DNA from: [Clostridium] ultunense DSM 10521
GTDB lineage: Bacteria; Bacillota; Clostridia; Tissierellales; Tepidimicrobiaceae
Length of the DNA: 59,160 bases
Direction of reading: 5' to 3'
NCBI RefSeq assembly: GCF_000511955.1
Contig: NZ_AZSU01000001.1
Coordinates: 495,635 to 554,794, forward strand
This document shows positions 27,834-36,436 of the stretch, piece after piece. Positions within the stretch are counted from its first letter, which is position 1. Each line of letters opens with the position of its first letter. The notes beneath the pieces are model-generated. The model saw only the letters and a program-made list of their open reading frames with translations. It ran no database searches and had not been told where the DNA came from. The translations under genes were made by a program, and so were the position numbers.

Positions 27834-27883
27834 TTGACAATAAAAAATCCATATATTATACTATGTATAGTGGTATATACAGC
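27834..27883 (+). promoter_or_regulatory. Promoter and operator of the aldolase-kinase-reductase operon
   Basis: TTGACA (27834-27839), 17 bases and TATACT (27857-27862) form a near-consensus sigma-A promoter. Overlapping and following it are ACTAT-GT-ATAGT (27860-27871) and GTATATAC (27873-27880, in GGTATATACAGC). The second matches the site at 26236-26246. A repressor bound here would cover the transcription start region. Confidence 0.7.
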
Positions 27884-27946
27884 ATGGAAATATATGTATA
27901 AAACATAATTTAATTAATGATACATAAAACATAGGAGGTCTGCTTT

Positions 27947-28732
27947 ATGGATAAAACTAGAAGAATGAGTAGGATATTTAAGGGAAATGGAAAATCTTTA
28001 ATAGTAGCAATGGACCACGGAACTTTTAATGGAGCTTCTCCAGCTATTGAAAATCCGGGAGAAACTATTAAAAAGATTGTTAAAGGTGGTGCAGACGCTG
28101 CTATAGTCAACTTAGGAGTGGCGAAAAAATTTGCAAAAGAACTAGCCCCTATAGGACTTATTGCGAGGCTAGATATGCCACCAACATTTTTAGGAAAAGG
28201 CCATGATAGTACTTTAATATTTGATGTTGAATATGCTCTAAGATTAGGCGCAGATGCTGTAATAATAAATGTAGGGATAGGTAATGGGGTAGAGCATAAA
28301 GCTATTCCAGCTTTAGCAAAAGTAGTTAATTATTGTGATAGTGTAGGTATGCCTTTATGTGCTGAAGTAATTCCAGGTGGATTTGATGCAGGGATGGCTA
28401 TTAGAACTTTAGAAAATGTAGCTAGATGTAATAGAATTGTTTGTGAACTTGGGCCAGACTTTATTAAGACACCTTATGTTCCCGGATTTAAAAAAGTAGT
28501 AAAGGAAACCTTCTGCCCCCTTGTGATCTTAGGTGGCCCCAAAACAGATAATCCTGAAGAGTTTTTAGGTTTGATAAAAAATTCTCTAGATGAAGGAGCC
28601 CTTGGTGTAGCTATGGGTAGAAATATTTGGGGTGCAGAAGATCCTGTTAACATGACCCGTGCAATAGCGTCACTTATCCATGAAAATGCAAGTGTAGATG
28701 AGGCTTATGGTATTTTAAAAGGAGGGAACTAA
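27947..28732 (+). CDS. DeoC/LacD-family class I aldolase (LsrF/FbaB-like)
   Basis: The 261-residue TIM-barrel protein resembles LsrF and archaeal-type class I fructose-bisphosphate aldolase. Family signs are RMSRIF and the AMDHG motif near the N-terminus, the Schiff-base Lys174 in GPDFIKTPY, VILGGPKT and the phosphate-binding GRNIWG. It should cleave, or transfer acyl from, a phosphorylated ketose-like compound. The pairing with an FGGY kinase two genes later recalls LsrK/LsrF autoinducer-2 degradation, but the other genes do not fit Lsr. First gene of the operon; ATG 27947 has AGGAGG about eight bases upstream. The next gene starts one base after its stop. Confidence 0.85.
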   Translation: MDKTRRMSRIFKGNGKSLIVAMDHGTFNGASPAIENPGETIKKIVKGGADAAIVNLGVAKKFAKELAPIGLIARLDMPPTFLGKGHDSTLIFDVEYALRLGADAVIINVGIGNGVEHKAIPALAKVVNYCDSVGMPLCAEVIPGGFDAGMAIRTLENVARCNRIVCELGPDFIKTPYVPGFKKVVKETFCPLVILGGPKTDNPEEFLGLIKNSLDEGALGVAMGRNIWGAEDPVNMTRAIASLIHENASVDEAYGILKGGN

Positions 28733-28733
28733 T

Positions 28734-29759
28734 ATGCGGGCTGCGGTAATGCCAGGAGTTGAAGAGATTGAAATAATAGAAGTTCCAACTTTAGAAGTTG
28801 GGGAAGATGAGGTACTAGTTAGAGTAAAGGCAGTTGGAATTTGTACATGGGAACAGAAATTTTATGCAGGACAATATGGAGGCTTTCCCTTTATTGGAGG
28901 ACACGAAATTTCTGGTATAGTTGAAAAGGTTGGTTCAAAAGTAAGTCAAGAATTAGCCATTGGTGACAAGGTTGTTGTGGCAAGTCTGACCCGTTGTGGA
29001 GAATGTTATTATTGTCGTAGAGGCTATGATAATCAGTGTGAAAATGCTATAGATGTAGAAAAGGTTCCTGGATATTCTGGGCCAGCTGGATTTGCAGAAT
29101 ACTTTGTTGCAAAAGGATATGAAGTATATAAAATATCCGATGAAATTGATTTTGCTGTTGGAACATTGGCAGAGCCTTTAGCTTGTGTAAATCACAGTAT
29201 CGATATGGGCAAACTGGAAATAGGTGACTATACTCTTATACTTGGTGGAGGGGTCATGGGTTTATTACACATATTTTTAGCAAAAGAAAAGGGAGCTACT
29301 GTAATAGTTAGTGAACCAGATTCTGCTAGACGACAAAATGCTTTGAAACTAGGGGCAGATCATGGAATAGATCCTATTAGCGAAAATATAGTTGAAAGCA
29401 TAAATGAAATAACTTTAGGTAGAGGAGTAGATGTCGTATTTTTTACTGCTGGAGGGGAAAAGGCTATTGAAGATGGCATAAATTGTTTAAATATACGTGG
29501 TAGATTAGTAATTTATGGTTCAACTAAACCTAGTGATTTGATAACCTTAGATCCTAAAATATTTCATTACAACGAAATTACTATAACTGGCGTAACCAAA
29601 CATACTAAAGAAACTTTTAGGAAAGCAGCAGAAATTATTTCTAATAACAGGTTACCATTTGAAAGCTTAATTTCAGAAAAATATCCTTTTGAAGAAATAA
29701 AAAAAGCATTTGAAAGGTCCAAGGATATGTCTACCTACCGGGTTATTGTCGAATTATAA
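28734..29759 (+). CDS. Zinc-dependent medium-chain alcohol/polyol dehydrogenase
   Basis: The 341-residue MDR protein has the sorbitol/threonine dehydrogenase pattern: a catalytic-zinc Cys in VGICTWE, GGHEISG, the structural-zinc cysteines in CGECYYCRRGYDNQC, and an NAD-binding LGGGVMGLLH. It would oxidise a secondary alcohol of a sugar or polyol, or reduce the matching ketone, with NAD(P). The Cys-Trp-Glu sequence where many members have Cys-Gly-(S/T)-Asp is a small departure. It is tightly coupled to the aldolase gene, which suggests consecutive steps. Confidence 0.85.
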   Translation: MRAAVMPGVEEIEIIEVPTLEVGEDEVLVRVKAVGICTWEQKFYAGQYGGFPFIGGHEISGIVEKVGSKVSQELAIGDKVVVASLTRCGECYYCRRGYDNQCENAIDVEKVPGYSGPAGFAEYFVAKGYEVYKISDEIDFAVGTLAEPLACVNHSIDMGKLEIGDYTLILGGGVMGLLHIFLAKEKGATVIVSEPDSARRQNALKLGADHGIDPISENIVESINEITLGRGVDVVFFTAGGEKAIEDGINCLNIRGRLVIYGSTKPSDLITLDPKIFHYNEITITGVTKHTKETFRKAAEIISNNRLPFESLISEKYPFEEIKKAFERSKDMSTYRVIVEL

Positions 29760-29765
29760 ATGGAC

Positions 29766-29801
29766 AAGGCAGTATATTCCTTAAAAAGGAATGTCTGCCT
29801 T
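29766..29801 (+). repeat. Intercistronic hairpin
   Basis: AAGGCAG at 29766-29772 pairs with CTGCCTT at 29795-29801, and inner ATTCCTT with AAGGAAT, with short mismatches. No U-run follows. It lies between the dehydrogenase and kinase genes and may mark an RNA-processing point or set different mRNA levels. Confidence 0.5.
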
Positions 29802-29834
29802 AGACAGTATAAAATTATGAGAGGAGAATTTAGA

Positions 29835-31286
29835 ATGTCAACTTTTTTCTTAGGCTTCGATATTGGCACTCTTAGTTCAAAAGGAGTATTGGTTGATCAA
29901 GAAGGAAATGTAGTTGCACATAAACAATTGAAACACAATATATTAATCCCGAAGGCTGGATATCAAGAACAGGACAGTGAACTTTGGTGGGAAGAGTTTA
30001 AATTGATGGTTAAATTTTTTTTAAGCTTGCCAAATGTAAAAGCAAAAGATATTAAATCCATTGGACTCACTGGTTGTGTACCTGCTTTATCTAGTATTGA
30101 TTCCCAAGGGAAAACGATTGGTAATGCCATTATGCATACGGATGTAAGAGCAGAAAAACAATTAAAATTTATTAATGGTCAACTGGATTTGCCTATTACC
30201 CATGGCTTTATGCTTCCAAAGATTCTTTGGGTTAAAGAAAATGACCCAGAAAGGTATAAAAAAACTGCTAAAGTATTAGTACCTCACGGTTTTATTGGAT
30301 ATAAGCTTACAGGGAATCCAACTATAGATTATGATACAGCATGTATTATTGGGGGCGTTTTTAATCCTGCAAAGTTAGAGTGGGATAGTCAAAAAATTAA
30401 ACAATTTGGAATAAGAGAGGATATTTTACCTACCCCCTGCCCAGCTTCCCAAGTCATTGGCAATGTACTGCCTCAAGTTGCAGAAGAGACAGGACTTACA
30501 ACAGAAACTTTGGTAATTGCAGGAACCGGGGATTCCTTTGCATCTATATTGGGAGGAGGGGCTTTTGATAGAAACCACCTTATGCTTTGTTTGGGAACAT
30601 CTGGAACAATAATATATGCTAATTGTCCACCAAGAGAACTAATATCATCTTATCATTTTGGACCTGGTAAGGCTGAATTTATTGGAAGAATATTATCATG
30701 TGGAGAATCTATGAATCACATTAGAGAAACATTTCAATATCATTGGTGGGATGAGTTAAACGAAGGTGGCTCTAAAGTTTCCCTAGGATCAGAGGGATTG
30801 TTTTTCATACCCCATTATAAACAACAATCAGAAGAATCTTTTTTCGGATTAGATGCGGAATTTATTTATGGATATAGAAGTAAGCATAGTCAATTTCATT
30901 TATATAGGGCTCTGATAGAGGGAATTGCTTACAACATTAAAAGTAATTTACTAAACTTTGACAAACCCATTGATCAAATAAATATTGTTGGAGGGGCCGC
31001 TAACAGTGAGCTCATTAGGGAAATAATATCTAATGTACTAAATTACCCTTTGACTTTTTATCCCAATAATAGTACAGCTGTAGGGGTAGCTTTTCTTGCT
31101 GGATATTGTAGTGGATATATAAGTGATTTTAACCATATTTCAAAGATTTGGTTTACTGAACGTATTAAAGTTAAACCAGATCCTTTAAAAGTTCAGAAAT
31201 ATAAAGATTTATATCAAGTTTATGCGGAGTTGAAACAAAATGTAGAAAAAATTGATGAACTACTCTATTCTAAGAATAATTTGTAA
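29835..31286 (+). CDS. FGGY-family carbohydrate kinase (xylulokinase-like)
   Basis: The 483-residue protein is an FGGY sugar kinase. It shows the N-terminal phosphate-binding GFDIGTLSSKG, the catalytic-Asp region MHTDVRAE, the second phosphate motif GTGDSFASILGGG and the C-terminal adenosine motif IVGGAANSEL. ATG 29835 is taken because GAGGAG lies eight bases upstream and the family starts next to the GxDIG motif. Substrates of this family include xylulose, ribulose, gluconate, glycerol and AI-2; nothing in the sequence chooses among them. It likely phosphorylates the imported compound or the dehydrogenase product before aldol cleavage. Confidence 0.85.
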   Translation: MSTFFLGFDIGTLSSKGVLVDQEGNVVAHKQLKHNILIPKAGYQEQDSELWWEEFKLMVKFFLSLPNVKAKDIKSIGLTGCVPALSSIDSQGKTIGNAIMHTDVRAEKQLKFINGQLDLPITHGFMLPKILWVKENDPERYKKTAKVLVPHGFIGYKLTGNPTIDYDTACIIGGVFNPAKLEWDSQKIKQFGIREDILPTPCPASQVIGNVLPQVAEETGLTTETLVIAGTGDSFASILGGGAFDRNHLMLCLGTSGTIIYANCPPRELISSYHFGPGKAEFIGRILSCGESMNHIRETFQYHWWDELNEGGSKVSLGSEGLFFIPHYKQQSEESFFGLDAEFIYGYRSKHSQFHLYRALIEGIAYNIKSNLLNFDKPIDQINIVGGAANSELIREIISNVLNYPLTFYPNNSTAVGVAFLAGYCSGYISDFNHISKIWFTERIKVKPDPLKVQKYKDLYQVYAELKQNVEKIDELLYSKNNL

Positions 31287-31311
31287 AAAATGAAAAAATA
31301 GGAGGATAATT

Positions 31312-32295
31312 ATGGACAAACTTCAAAGAACAGAATTTAAAACTGAAAAAATTAAGGTGAATAACATATTTACTAGTCACAGTTTAAAAGAATATAATAG
31401 TATTCCTTTTGAAAGTCGAAAGATTAAAGAGGTTTATGGGGATAATATCAGGTTTCCAAAACCACCAGAAGACAGGCCTTATGTATTTGCTTCTTTTGTT
31501 ACTTCAATAGATGGAAAATTAGCATATGTTGACGAGCCTAGTGCTTTCTATGTAGCAGCAAAAAATATCTTAGCTGGAGATGGAAGTATGGCTGATTTTT
31601 GGTTGTTAAATGCATTGAGAGGGGTATGTGATGCATCAATAATTGGAGGAAATTCTTTACATACTGATGAGGATTATTCTATGCATATTTATGATGAGGA
31701 TATAGAAAAAGATAGGATAAAACACGGCTTACCTCAAATTCCTTTAAATATTGTAATATCTTTAGATGCTACAGATATTCCTCTGGAACATAAGATTTTT
31801 AAGGATGAAAGGATACCGACGATTATTGCAACTTCTCCTGCTGGATTAGAACATATAGAAAAGAATATGAAACAAGATTATGTAGTATTAGGACCTTATG
31901 TTACATTGGATGAAGTTGAAAATAATAAAGAGGAAATCCTTAATAAGTTAATAGATTTTCAAAACACTATAGTTCCTGTTGTAATAACAGGGGAAGGAGG
32001 TTTTCCAAATGCCTCATTGTTGATGAAAATATTGAGAGAAATAGGTGTAGTAAGGTTATTAATTGAATCACCTGGTTATGGCAATTACCTTATTAAACAG
32101 AAAATTATGGATGAGTTGTTTTTAAATCTTTCCTGTGTTTACATTGGCGGAGGGGATACAATGACTTTAGGTAAGGGAGATAAAGGATTTCTATCTACTT
32201 ATCATCCTCACACAGAGGTATTGTCTATCCATAGCCATAGTCCACATTTTTTCTTCTTGAGACATAGACTTATTTATGATGTAAGTGAAAAATAA
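31312..32295 (+). CDS. RibD-reductase (DHFR-like fold) family protein with His-rich tail, copy 1
   Basis: The 327-residue protein contains a dihydrofolate-reductase-like domain of the RibD C-terminal type: RPYVFASFVTSIDGKLAY, DFWLLNALRGVCDASIIGG and a VVITGEGG block. RibD reductases use NADPH to turn a ribosylamino group into a ribitylamino group. The protein is longer than a lone RibD reductase (about 220-240): it has some 50 extra N-terminal residues and a distinctive C-terminus with HPHTE and IHSHSPHFFFLRHRLIY. A paralogue at 34570 has both extras. No riboflavin genes are near, so a catabolic reduction within this operon is more likely than riboflavin synthesis. Confidence 0.72.
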   Translation: MDKLQRTEFKTEKIKVNNIFTSHSLKEYNSIPFESRKIKEVYGDNIRFPKPPEDRPYVFASFVTSIDGKLAYVDEPSAFYVAAKNILAGDGSMADFWLLNALRGVCDASIIGGNSLHTDEDYSMHIYDEDIEKDRIKHGLPQIPLNIVISLDATDIPLEHKIFKDERIPTIIATSPAGLEHIEKNMKQDYVVLGPYVTLDEVENNKEEILNKLIDFQNTIVPVVITGEGGFPNASLLMKILREIGVVRLLIESPGYGNYLIKQKIMDELFLNLSCVYIGGGDTMTLGKGDKGFLSTYHPHTEVLSIHSHSPHFFFLRHRLIYDVSEK

Positions 32296-32313
32296 CAAAA
32301 GGAGGAATATGCT

Positions 32314-33900
32314 ATGAAAAATGTATCAGGTAACAAAATACCATGGTCTGCTCCTGGTGATTTAGATGCAGCCATAGGGGTGTTTTTCGATGGTTTTTCA
32401 AAAATAATTATTGGCGCCACTATTATGATGGGTGTTATGAAGATGCCTTCAGAATTTGTATTTGGAAGAATCGTTGCAGCCATAGGTTTGTCAGCATTTG
32501 TATTGCTTGCGTGGAATACCATTATGGCTAGAAGGGTTGGAATTAGGACAAATAATTTAACTATAACAGCTCTTCCTGGTGGAATTGCAGCAGGTACGTT
32601 TTTTGTTTGGATTAATGCTATTATGATTCCAGTATATCTCAGTACTGGGGATTATGTATTGGCTTGGAAAGTAGGGTTACTTGCAAATGTCTTTCATTCT
32701 ATCTTTACTTTTATCAGCGCATTTGTAATGGATAGATTACTTGAATTTATACCGAGTCCAGCTATATTTAGTGGTTTAGCTGGTGGATCTTTGGCTTGGT
32801 TAGTAATGGCTACTTTGGGAGATGGTTTTGCAACACCAATTATAATAATTCCTTCATTATTTGTTCTATTAACAATGTATTTTGCAAAAATTCAACTTAA
32901 AAAACTATCTCCAGCTGTTGTAGGAATAGGAGTAGGAACTATTATTGCTTGGATTTCAGGAGCAATGGATCCAGGTTCAGTAACTCAATCTTTTAAAACA
33001 TTGGGTATATATATAGCCATACCAAGTTTTGGATTGTTTTCAGGAGAAGCTCTTTCCATTGCTATTCAATATCTACCATTAATACTAGCCTTTGCCTTTG
33101 CAGATGTTATTGGTGCTATCCAAGCTATTGAACAGGCAGCAGCAGGTAATGATAATTATGATAGAAGAATTGCTCTTATTGGATTAGCTTGCTCAAATTT
33201 CATTGGAGCCCTATTAGGTAATCCATTTGTTATGGCCTATTATTGGGGACATCCAGCTTGGAAGAAAGCTAAAGCTGGTTCTTCATATCCTCTTTACGTT
33301 GGGGTTCTTTACTTAGTTCTTTGTGCAACAGGTCTTGTGGCTATTGCAACATCTGTGCTACCAGCTGCAGCTACTATGACGCTAATTATTTATGCTGGTC
33401 TTACATCTACTGCCCAAGCCTTTGAAGTCAATGAAAGGAAATATTATCCTGCAATGGCTTTAGGGGTAGCAATACCTATATTTGAGCTTATCTACGGAAA
33501 AGTCAATAGTGGTATTGATGGAGCAAAACTTGCAATAGGAGAGGCATTGAGTACTGGAGGAATTGATTTTCCAGTAAAGGATATTTTAGTGACACCAGAT
33601 CATTTAGCTTCTGCAGGATTAGCTAAAGGATTTTTACCACTTTCTCAAGGTTCCATGCTTATTGCAATAATATACGTCGCAACTCTTGCCTTTGTAATTG
33701 ATAGGAAATGGACTGGTGCAGCAATTAGTTTCATAGTTGCAAGTGCATGTTCCTTTATTGGTCTTATTCATTCTAGTTCTGTTATGATTAATGCTGCTCC
33801 AACCTATTCATTAATATATCTAATATTAGCCGGTGCATTCTACGCTATGAATTTTATAGTGAAAGATAGAAATTTAGAAGGAACTATACAGGGCGAATAA
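32314..33900 (+). CDS. NCS2-like permease, copy 2
   Basis: The 528-residue polytopic protein is a distant paralogue of the permease at 26274. It shares the N-terminal SAPGDLDA/PGEL motif, a central block with GNPFVMAYYWGHPAWKK and the C-terminal FIGLIHS. About 12 to 14 membrane segments are seen. It lies inside the operon between two catabolic-type enzymes with only 18 bases before it, so import is probably matched with breakdown. It probably takes up a nucleobase-like or other small cyclic compound by cation symport, but the substrate is inference from the wider family. Confidence 0.75.
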   Translation: MKNVSGNKIPWSAPGDLDAAIGVFFDGFSKIIIGATIMMGVMKMPSEFVFGRIVAAIGLSAFVLLAWNTIMARRVGIRTNNLTITALPGGIAAGTFFVWINAIMIPVYLSTGDYVLAWKVGLLANVFHSIFTFISAFVMDRLLEFIPSPAIFSGLAGGSLAWLVMATLGDGFATPIIIIPSLFVLLTMYFAKIQLKKLSPAVVGIGVGTIIAWISGAMDPGSVTQSFKTLGIYIAIPSFGLFSGEALSIAIQYLPLILAFAFADVIGAIQAIEQAAAGNDNYDRRIALIGLACSNFIGALLGNPFVMAYYWGHPAWKKAKAGSSYPLYVGVLYLVLCATGLVAIATSVLPAAATMTLIIYAGLTSTAQAFEVNERKYYPAMALGVAIPIFELIYGKVNSGIDGAKLAIGEALSTGGIDFPVKDILVTPDHLASAGLAKGFLPLSQGSMLIAIIYVATLAFVIDRKWTGAAISFIVASACSFIGLIHSSSVMINAAPTYSLIYLILAGAFYAMNFIVKDRNLEGTIQGE

Positions 33901-33954
33901 GATATCTGGTTAAATAGTATTTTTTCAAAATTTCATCACTAGGAGGAATTTTTC

Positions 33955-34524
33955 ATGAAAACTTTAATACTAAACGGTTCACCACGAAAAAATGGTCATA
34001 CAGTTGCTTTAATTGATGAAATAAAATCTGTATTAAAAGGCGAAATTAAAATAATAGATGCTTATAAGGTAAATGTTTCAGCTTGCAAAGATTGTAGGTA
34101 CTGTTTTACTAAAAAAGGTTGTTCTATTAAAGATGATATGCAAGAAATATATTCCGATATAGAGGAATGTGATGCTGTAGTTGTAGCTACACCTATGCAT
34201 TTTGGTACTTTTTCTGCTCCTCTATTTACGATATGTACTAGACTACAAAGTTATTGGCCAGCAAAGAATAATGTAAGAGAAGAACAGGATGATATAAAAC
34301 CTAAATATGGTGCATTGATAGTTACAACCGGTGGGAAATGGGTCAATATGGAATTACTTATTGAAGGAACTGCTGATTTTTTCTTTCACTATACTAATGC
34401 TGAACAGATTGGATCTGCTTATGCATACTATACTGACACAAACCCAGCAAAGGACAATATTAAGGCAATAGAACAAACAAGATATTTAGGCCAGAGATTA
34501 AATGAACTTTGCTATAGGGAGTAA
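33955..34524 (+). CDS. NAD(P)H-dependent FMN reductase / iron-sulfur flavoprotein-like
   Basis: The 189-residue flavodoxin-fold protein has the FMN phosphate motif NGSPRKNGHT at the N-terminus and a compact cysteine motif, C-x2-C-x2-C-x5-C, at about residues 43-55 (ACKDCRYCFTKKGC). This motif binds [4Fe-4S] in methanogen Isf proteins. It could pass electrons from NAD(P)H or ferredoxin to a redox partner, or reduce a substrate directly. It lies between the permease and the second RibD-like gene. A protein of the same type starts the molybdenum hydroxylase operon at 52163. Confidence 0.8.
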   Translation: MKTLILNGSPRKNGHTVALIDEIKSVLKGEIKIIDAYKVNVSACKDCRYCFTKKGCSIKDDMQEIYSDIEECDAVVVATPMHFGTFSAPLFTICTRLQSYWPAKNNVREEQDDIKPKYGALIVTTGGKWVNMELLIEGTADFFFHYTNAEQIGSAYAYYTDTNPAKDNIKAIEQTRYLGQRLNELCYRE

Positions 34525-34569
34525 AGAAAGATATGACTTTAAAAACAATATTTAAACAGGAGGGATTTA

Positions 34570-35514
34570 ATGGCTTTACCTATTGTTCATTTTGATACAG
34601 AAGAGATTCGTCTATCCATGTTGTTTGACAATACAGAAAAAATGGGCTATACAACTGATAGCCTGAAATGTAAAAAGATTGAGGATGTATATGGAAAATT
34701 GATGTTTGGTGATATTCCAGAAGATAGACCTATAACATATGCTTCATATGTTATGTCTATTGACGGGAAAATTGCTTTTGAGGATTCTTTTGTAGGTCCA
34801 CTAATAGCCAAAACAAACCATCTTGATCCAGGCGGAGCCAAAGCTGATTTCTGGGTACTTAATATGCTTAGAGGAGTGGCTGATGGGATAATTATTGGCT
34901 CAGGAACCCTTATAAAAGAACCTGATTATACAGGAAGTGTTTTTGATGAGGATATTTCAAACTCAAGAATTGAAGCAGGTTTGCCAATTGCTCCATGGAC
35001 AGTAATAGTAACTGCGTCTGGAACTAAAATTCCTTTTAGTAATGATGTATTTGTAGACGGAGATGTTTCTATATTAATTAATACATCACCAAATGGATTT
35101 AAAAATTTAAAGAAAGAAATTACAAAACCTTATTTTATTATTGACTATACAGATATGACTACTATAAAAAAACAAATTGAGGATAATATTGGTAGCATTC
35201 CTATTGTAATTACAGGAGAAGGAAGTAATACAAATGCTGAAATGCTTCTTAAAGTTTTAAAGGCTATGGGAATGGAGAGGGTTCTTATTGAATCTCCAAC
35301 TTATTGTCATCATTTGATGGAGACATCATTATTGGATGAAATGTTTCTTAATACTTCATGTATTTTTGTTGGTGGGCATTGTGCTAGCATAGGCGGATAT
35401 AGCGAGCCCTTTACATCTGTAAATCATCCCCATACAGAGATAGTTTCAATTCATATGCATAGTCCACATTTCATCTATACAAGACATAAACTAATATATG
35501 GAATTACAAAATAA
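34570..35514 (+). CDS. RibD-reductase (DHFR-like fold) family protein with His-rich tail, copy 2
   Basis: The 314-residue paralogue of the protein at 31312 keeps RPITYASYVMSIDGKIAF, DFWVLNMLRGVADGIIIGSG, IVITGEG and the special C-terminus (HPHTEIVSIHMHSPHF, then RHKLIY). The two share pattern throughout but are clearly diverged, so they may form a heteromer or act on two related intermediates. The N-terminal extension of about 50 residues is also shared (SLKxxKIxxVYG-like in both). It is the last gene of the operon, followed by a terminator. GGAGG lies seven bases before ATG 34570. Confidence 0.72.
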   Translation: MALPIVHFDTEEIRLSMLFDNTEKMGYTTDSLKCKKIEDVYGKLMFGDIPEDRPITYASYVMSIDGKIAFEDSFVGPLIAKTNHLDPGGAKADFWVLNMLRGVADGIIIGSGTLIKEPDYTGSVFDEDISNSRIEAGLPIAPWTVIVTASGTKIPFSNDVFVDGDVSILINTSPNGFKNLKKEITKPYFIIDYTDMTTIKKQIEDNIGSIPIVITGEGSNTNAEMLLKVLKAMGMERVLIESPTYCHHLMETSLLDEMFLNTSCIFVGGHCASIGGYSEPFTSVNHPHTEIVSIHMHSPHFIYTRHKLIYGITK

Positions 35515-35521
35515 TATAATC

Positions 35522-35558
35522 AAAAATAGCTATGCGGTTAAATTGCATAGCTATTTTT
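35522..35558 (+). terminator. Terminator of the aldolase-kinase-reductase operon
   Basis: AAAAATAGCTATGC at 35522-35535 pairs with GCATAGCTATTTTT at 35544-35557 (14 bp), with an eight-base loop and a U-run. Confidence 0.85.
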
Positions 35559-35578
35559 GTTTAAGGTTATTAATATTG

Positions 35579-35607
35579 TTTACAGAAGTTTCTAATTAAG
35601 ATACAAT
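35579..35607 (+). promoter_or_regulatory. Promoter of the GntR regulator gene
   Basis: TTTACA (35579-35584), 17 bases and TACAAT (35602-35607) make a good sigma-A promoter about 60 bases before the start codon at 35669. No copy of the TGTATATACA operator is seen here, so autoregulation by that site is not evident. Confidence 0.6.
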
Positions 35608-35668
35608 ATTTATGTAGGGATGTAAATTAATTATAATTTTTTTGTGTAAGAAAGGAGTTATTTTCTAT

Positions 35669-36391
35669 ATGTTTGATAAGAGTCAAAAAATTCCTTATTA
35701 TATACAAATTCGGGAATCAATACTTAAAAGGATAGTATCTGGGGAATTGAAGGTAGGGGAAAAATTACCTTCAGAAGAAAACTTGGCAAAACATTTTGGT
35801 GTATCTAGAATGACTGTAAATAAGGCTTTGAGTGATTTAGTTGATAATGGATATTTAACAAGAATACCTGGTTCAGGCACATATGTCAGTAAGATTAGAA
35901 GAGAAGGTAGTGGAATGACTACCTTAGGCTTTATGGAATCCATTTCGAAAAAAGGATTTAAAATAACTTCAAAGGTTATATTCAAAGAAATAGAAGTCCC
36001 AACTAAAGATGTTGCAGAGAAGCTAAATATATTCTTAACACAGCATGTATATCATATAAAGAGAATTAGATCGGTAAACAATATGCCTATAGTTTTTCAA
36101 GATTCGTATATAAGAAAAGATTTATGTCCTGGACTTTTTGAATATGATTTAGATAATAAATCATTATATAGGACTATTCAAAAGATTACGGGTAAAGAAA
36201 TAAAGAAAGCTAAAGACAGAATAGAAGCAATACAAAGTGACGAATACATGGGTCAAATATTAAATGTGAATAAAAATTTTCCATTACTTCATATAGAACG
36301 AGTTGCTTTCATAGATGAGGTATATCCAATAGAACTTACTTATAGTTGGTATAGGAGTGACCAATACATCTTAGAAGTTGAATATAATTAA
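35669..36391 (+). CDS. GntR-family regulator, HutC/UTRA subfamily
   Basis: The 240-residue protein has an N-terminal winged helix-turn-helix (residues about 8-75; KLPSEENLAKHFGVSRMTVN and the GSGTYVS wing) and a C-terminal UTRA ligand domain (about 95-235). HutC/UTRA regulators bind sugar- or nucleotide-like effectors and repress adjacent catabolic operons. The sites at 26235 and 27873 have the GT-N-TA-N-AC form typical of this subfamily, so the two permease/enzyme units are the likely targets. ATG 35669 starts at FDKSQKIPYY, where the family begins; AGGAG is about 12 bases upstream. It is a single gene. Confidence 0.88.
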   Translation: MFDKSQKIPYYIQIRESILKRIVSGELKVGEKLPSEENLAKHFGVSRMTVNKALSDLVDNGYLTRIPGSGTYVSKIRREGSGMTTLGFMESISKKGFKITSKVIFKEIEVPTKDVAEKLNIFLTQHVYHIKRIRSVNNMPIVFQDSYIRKDLCPGLFEYDLDNKSLYRTIQKITGKEIKKAKDRIEAIQSDEYMGQILNVNKNFPLLHIERVAFIDEVYPIELTYSWYRSDQYILEVEYN

Positions 36392-36396
36392 GTTTA

Positions 36397-36430
36397 AAAA
36401 CCACTAATTGAATTATAGTGGTTTTATTTT
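36397..36430 (+). terminator. Terminator of the GntR gene
   Basis: AAAACCACTA at 36397-36406 pairs with TAGTGGTTTT at 36416-36425, followed by ATTTTT. Confidence 0.75.
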
Positions 36431-36436
36431 TCGAAT

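Noticed and set aside
27947-31286. Aldolase plus FGGY kinase as an Lsr-type autoinducer-2 system
   Set aside because: LsrF and LsrK resemblance is real at family level, but no ABC importer, LsrR or LsrG is present, the permeases are NCS2-like and RibD-type reductases have no place in AI-2 breakdown.
31312-35514. RibD-like genes as riboflavin biosynthesis genes
   Set aside because: No deaminase domain, ribE, ribBA or ribH gene and no FMN riboswitch is near; the proteins carry extra N- and C-terminal parts and sit in a GntR-linked operon.
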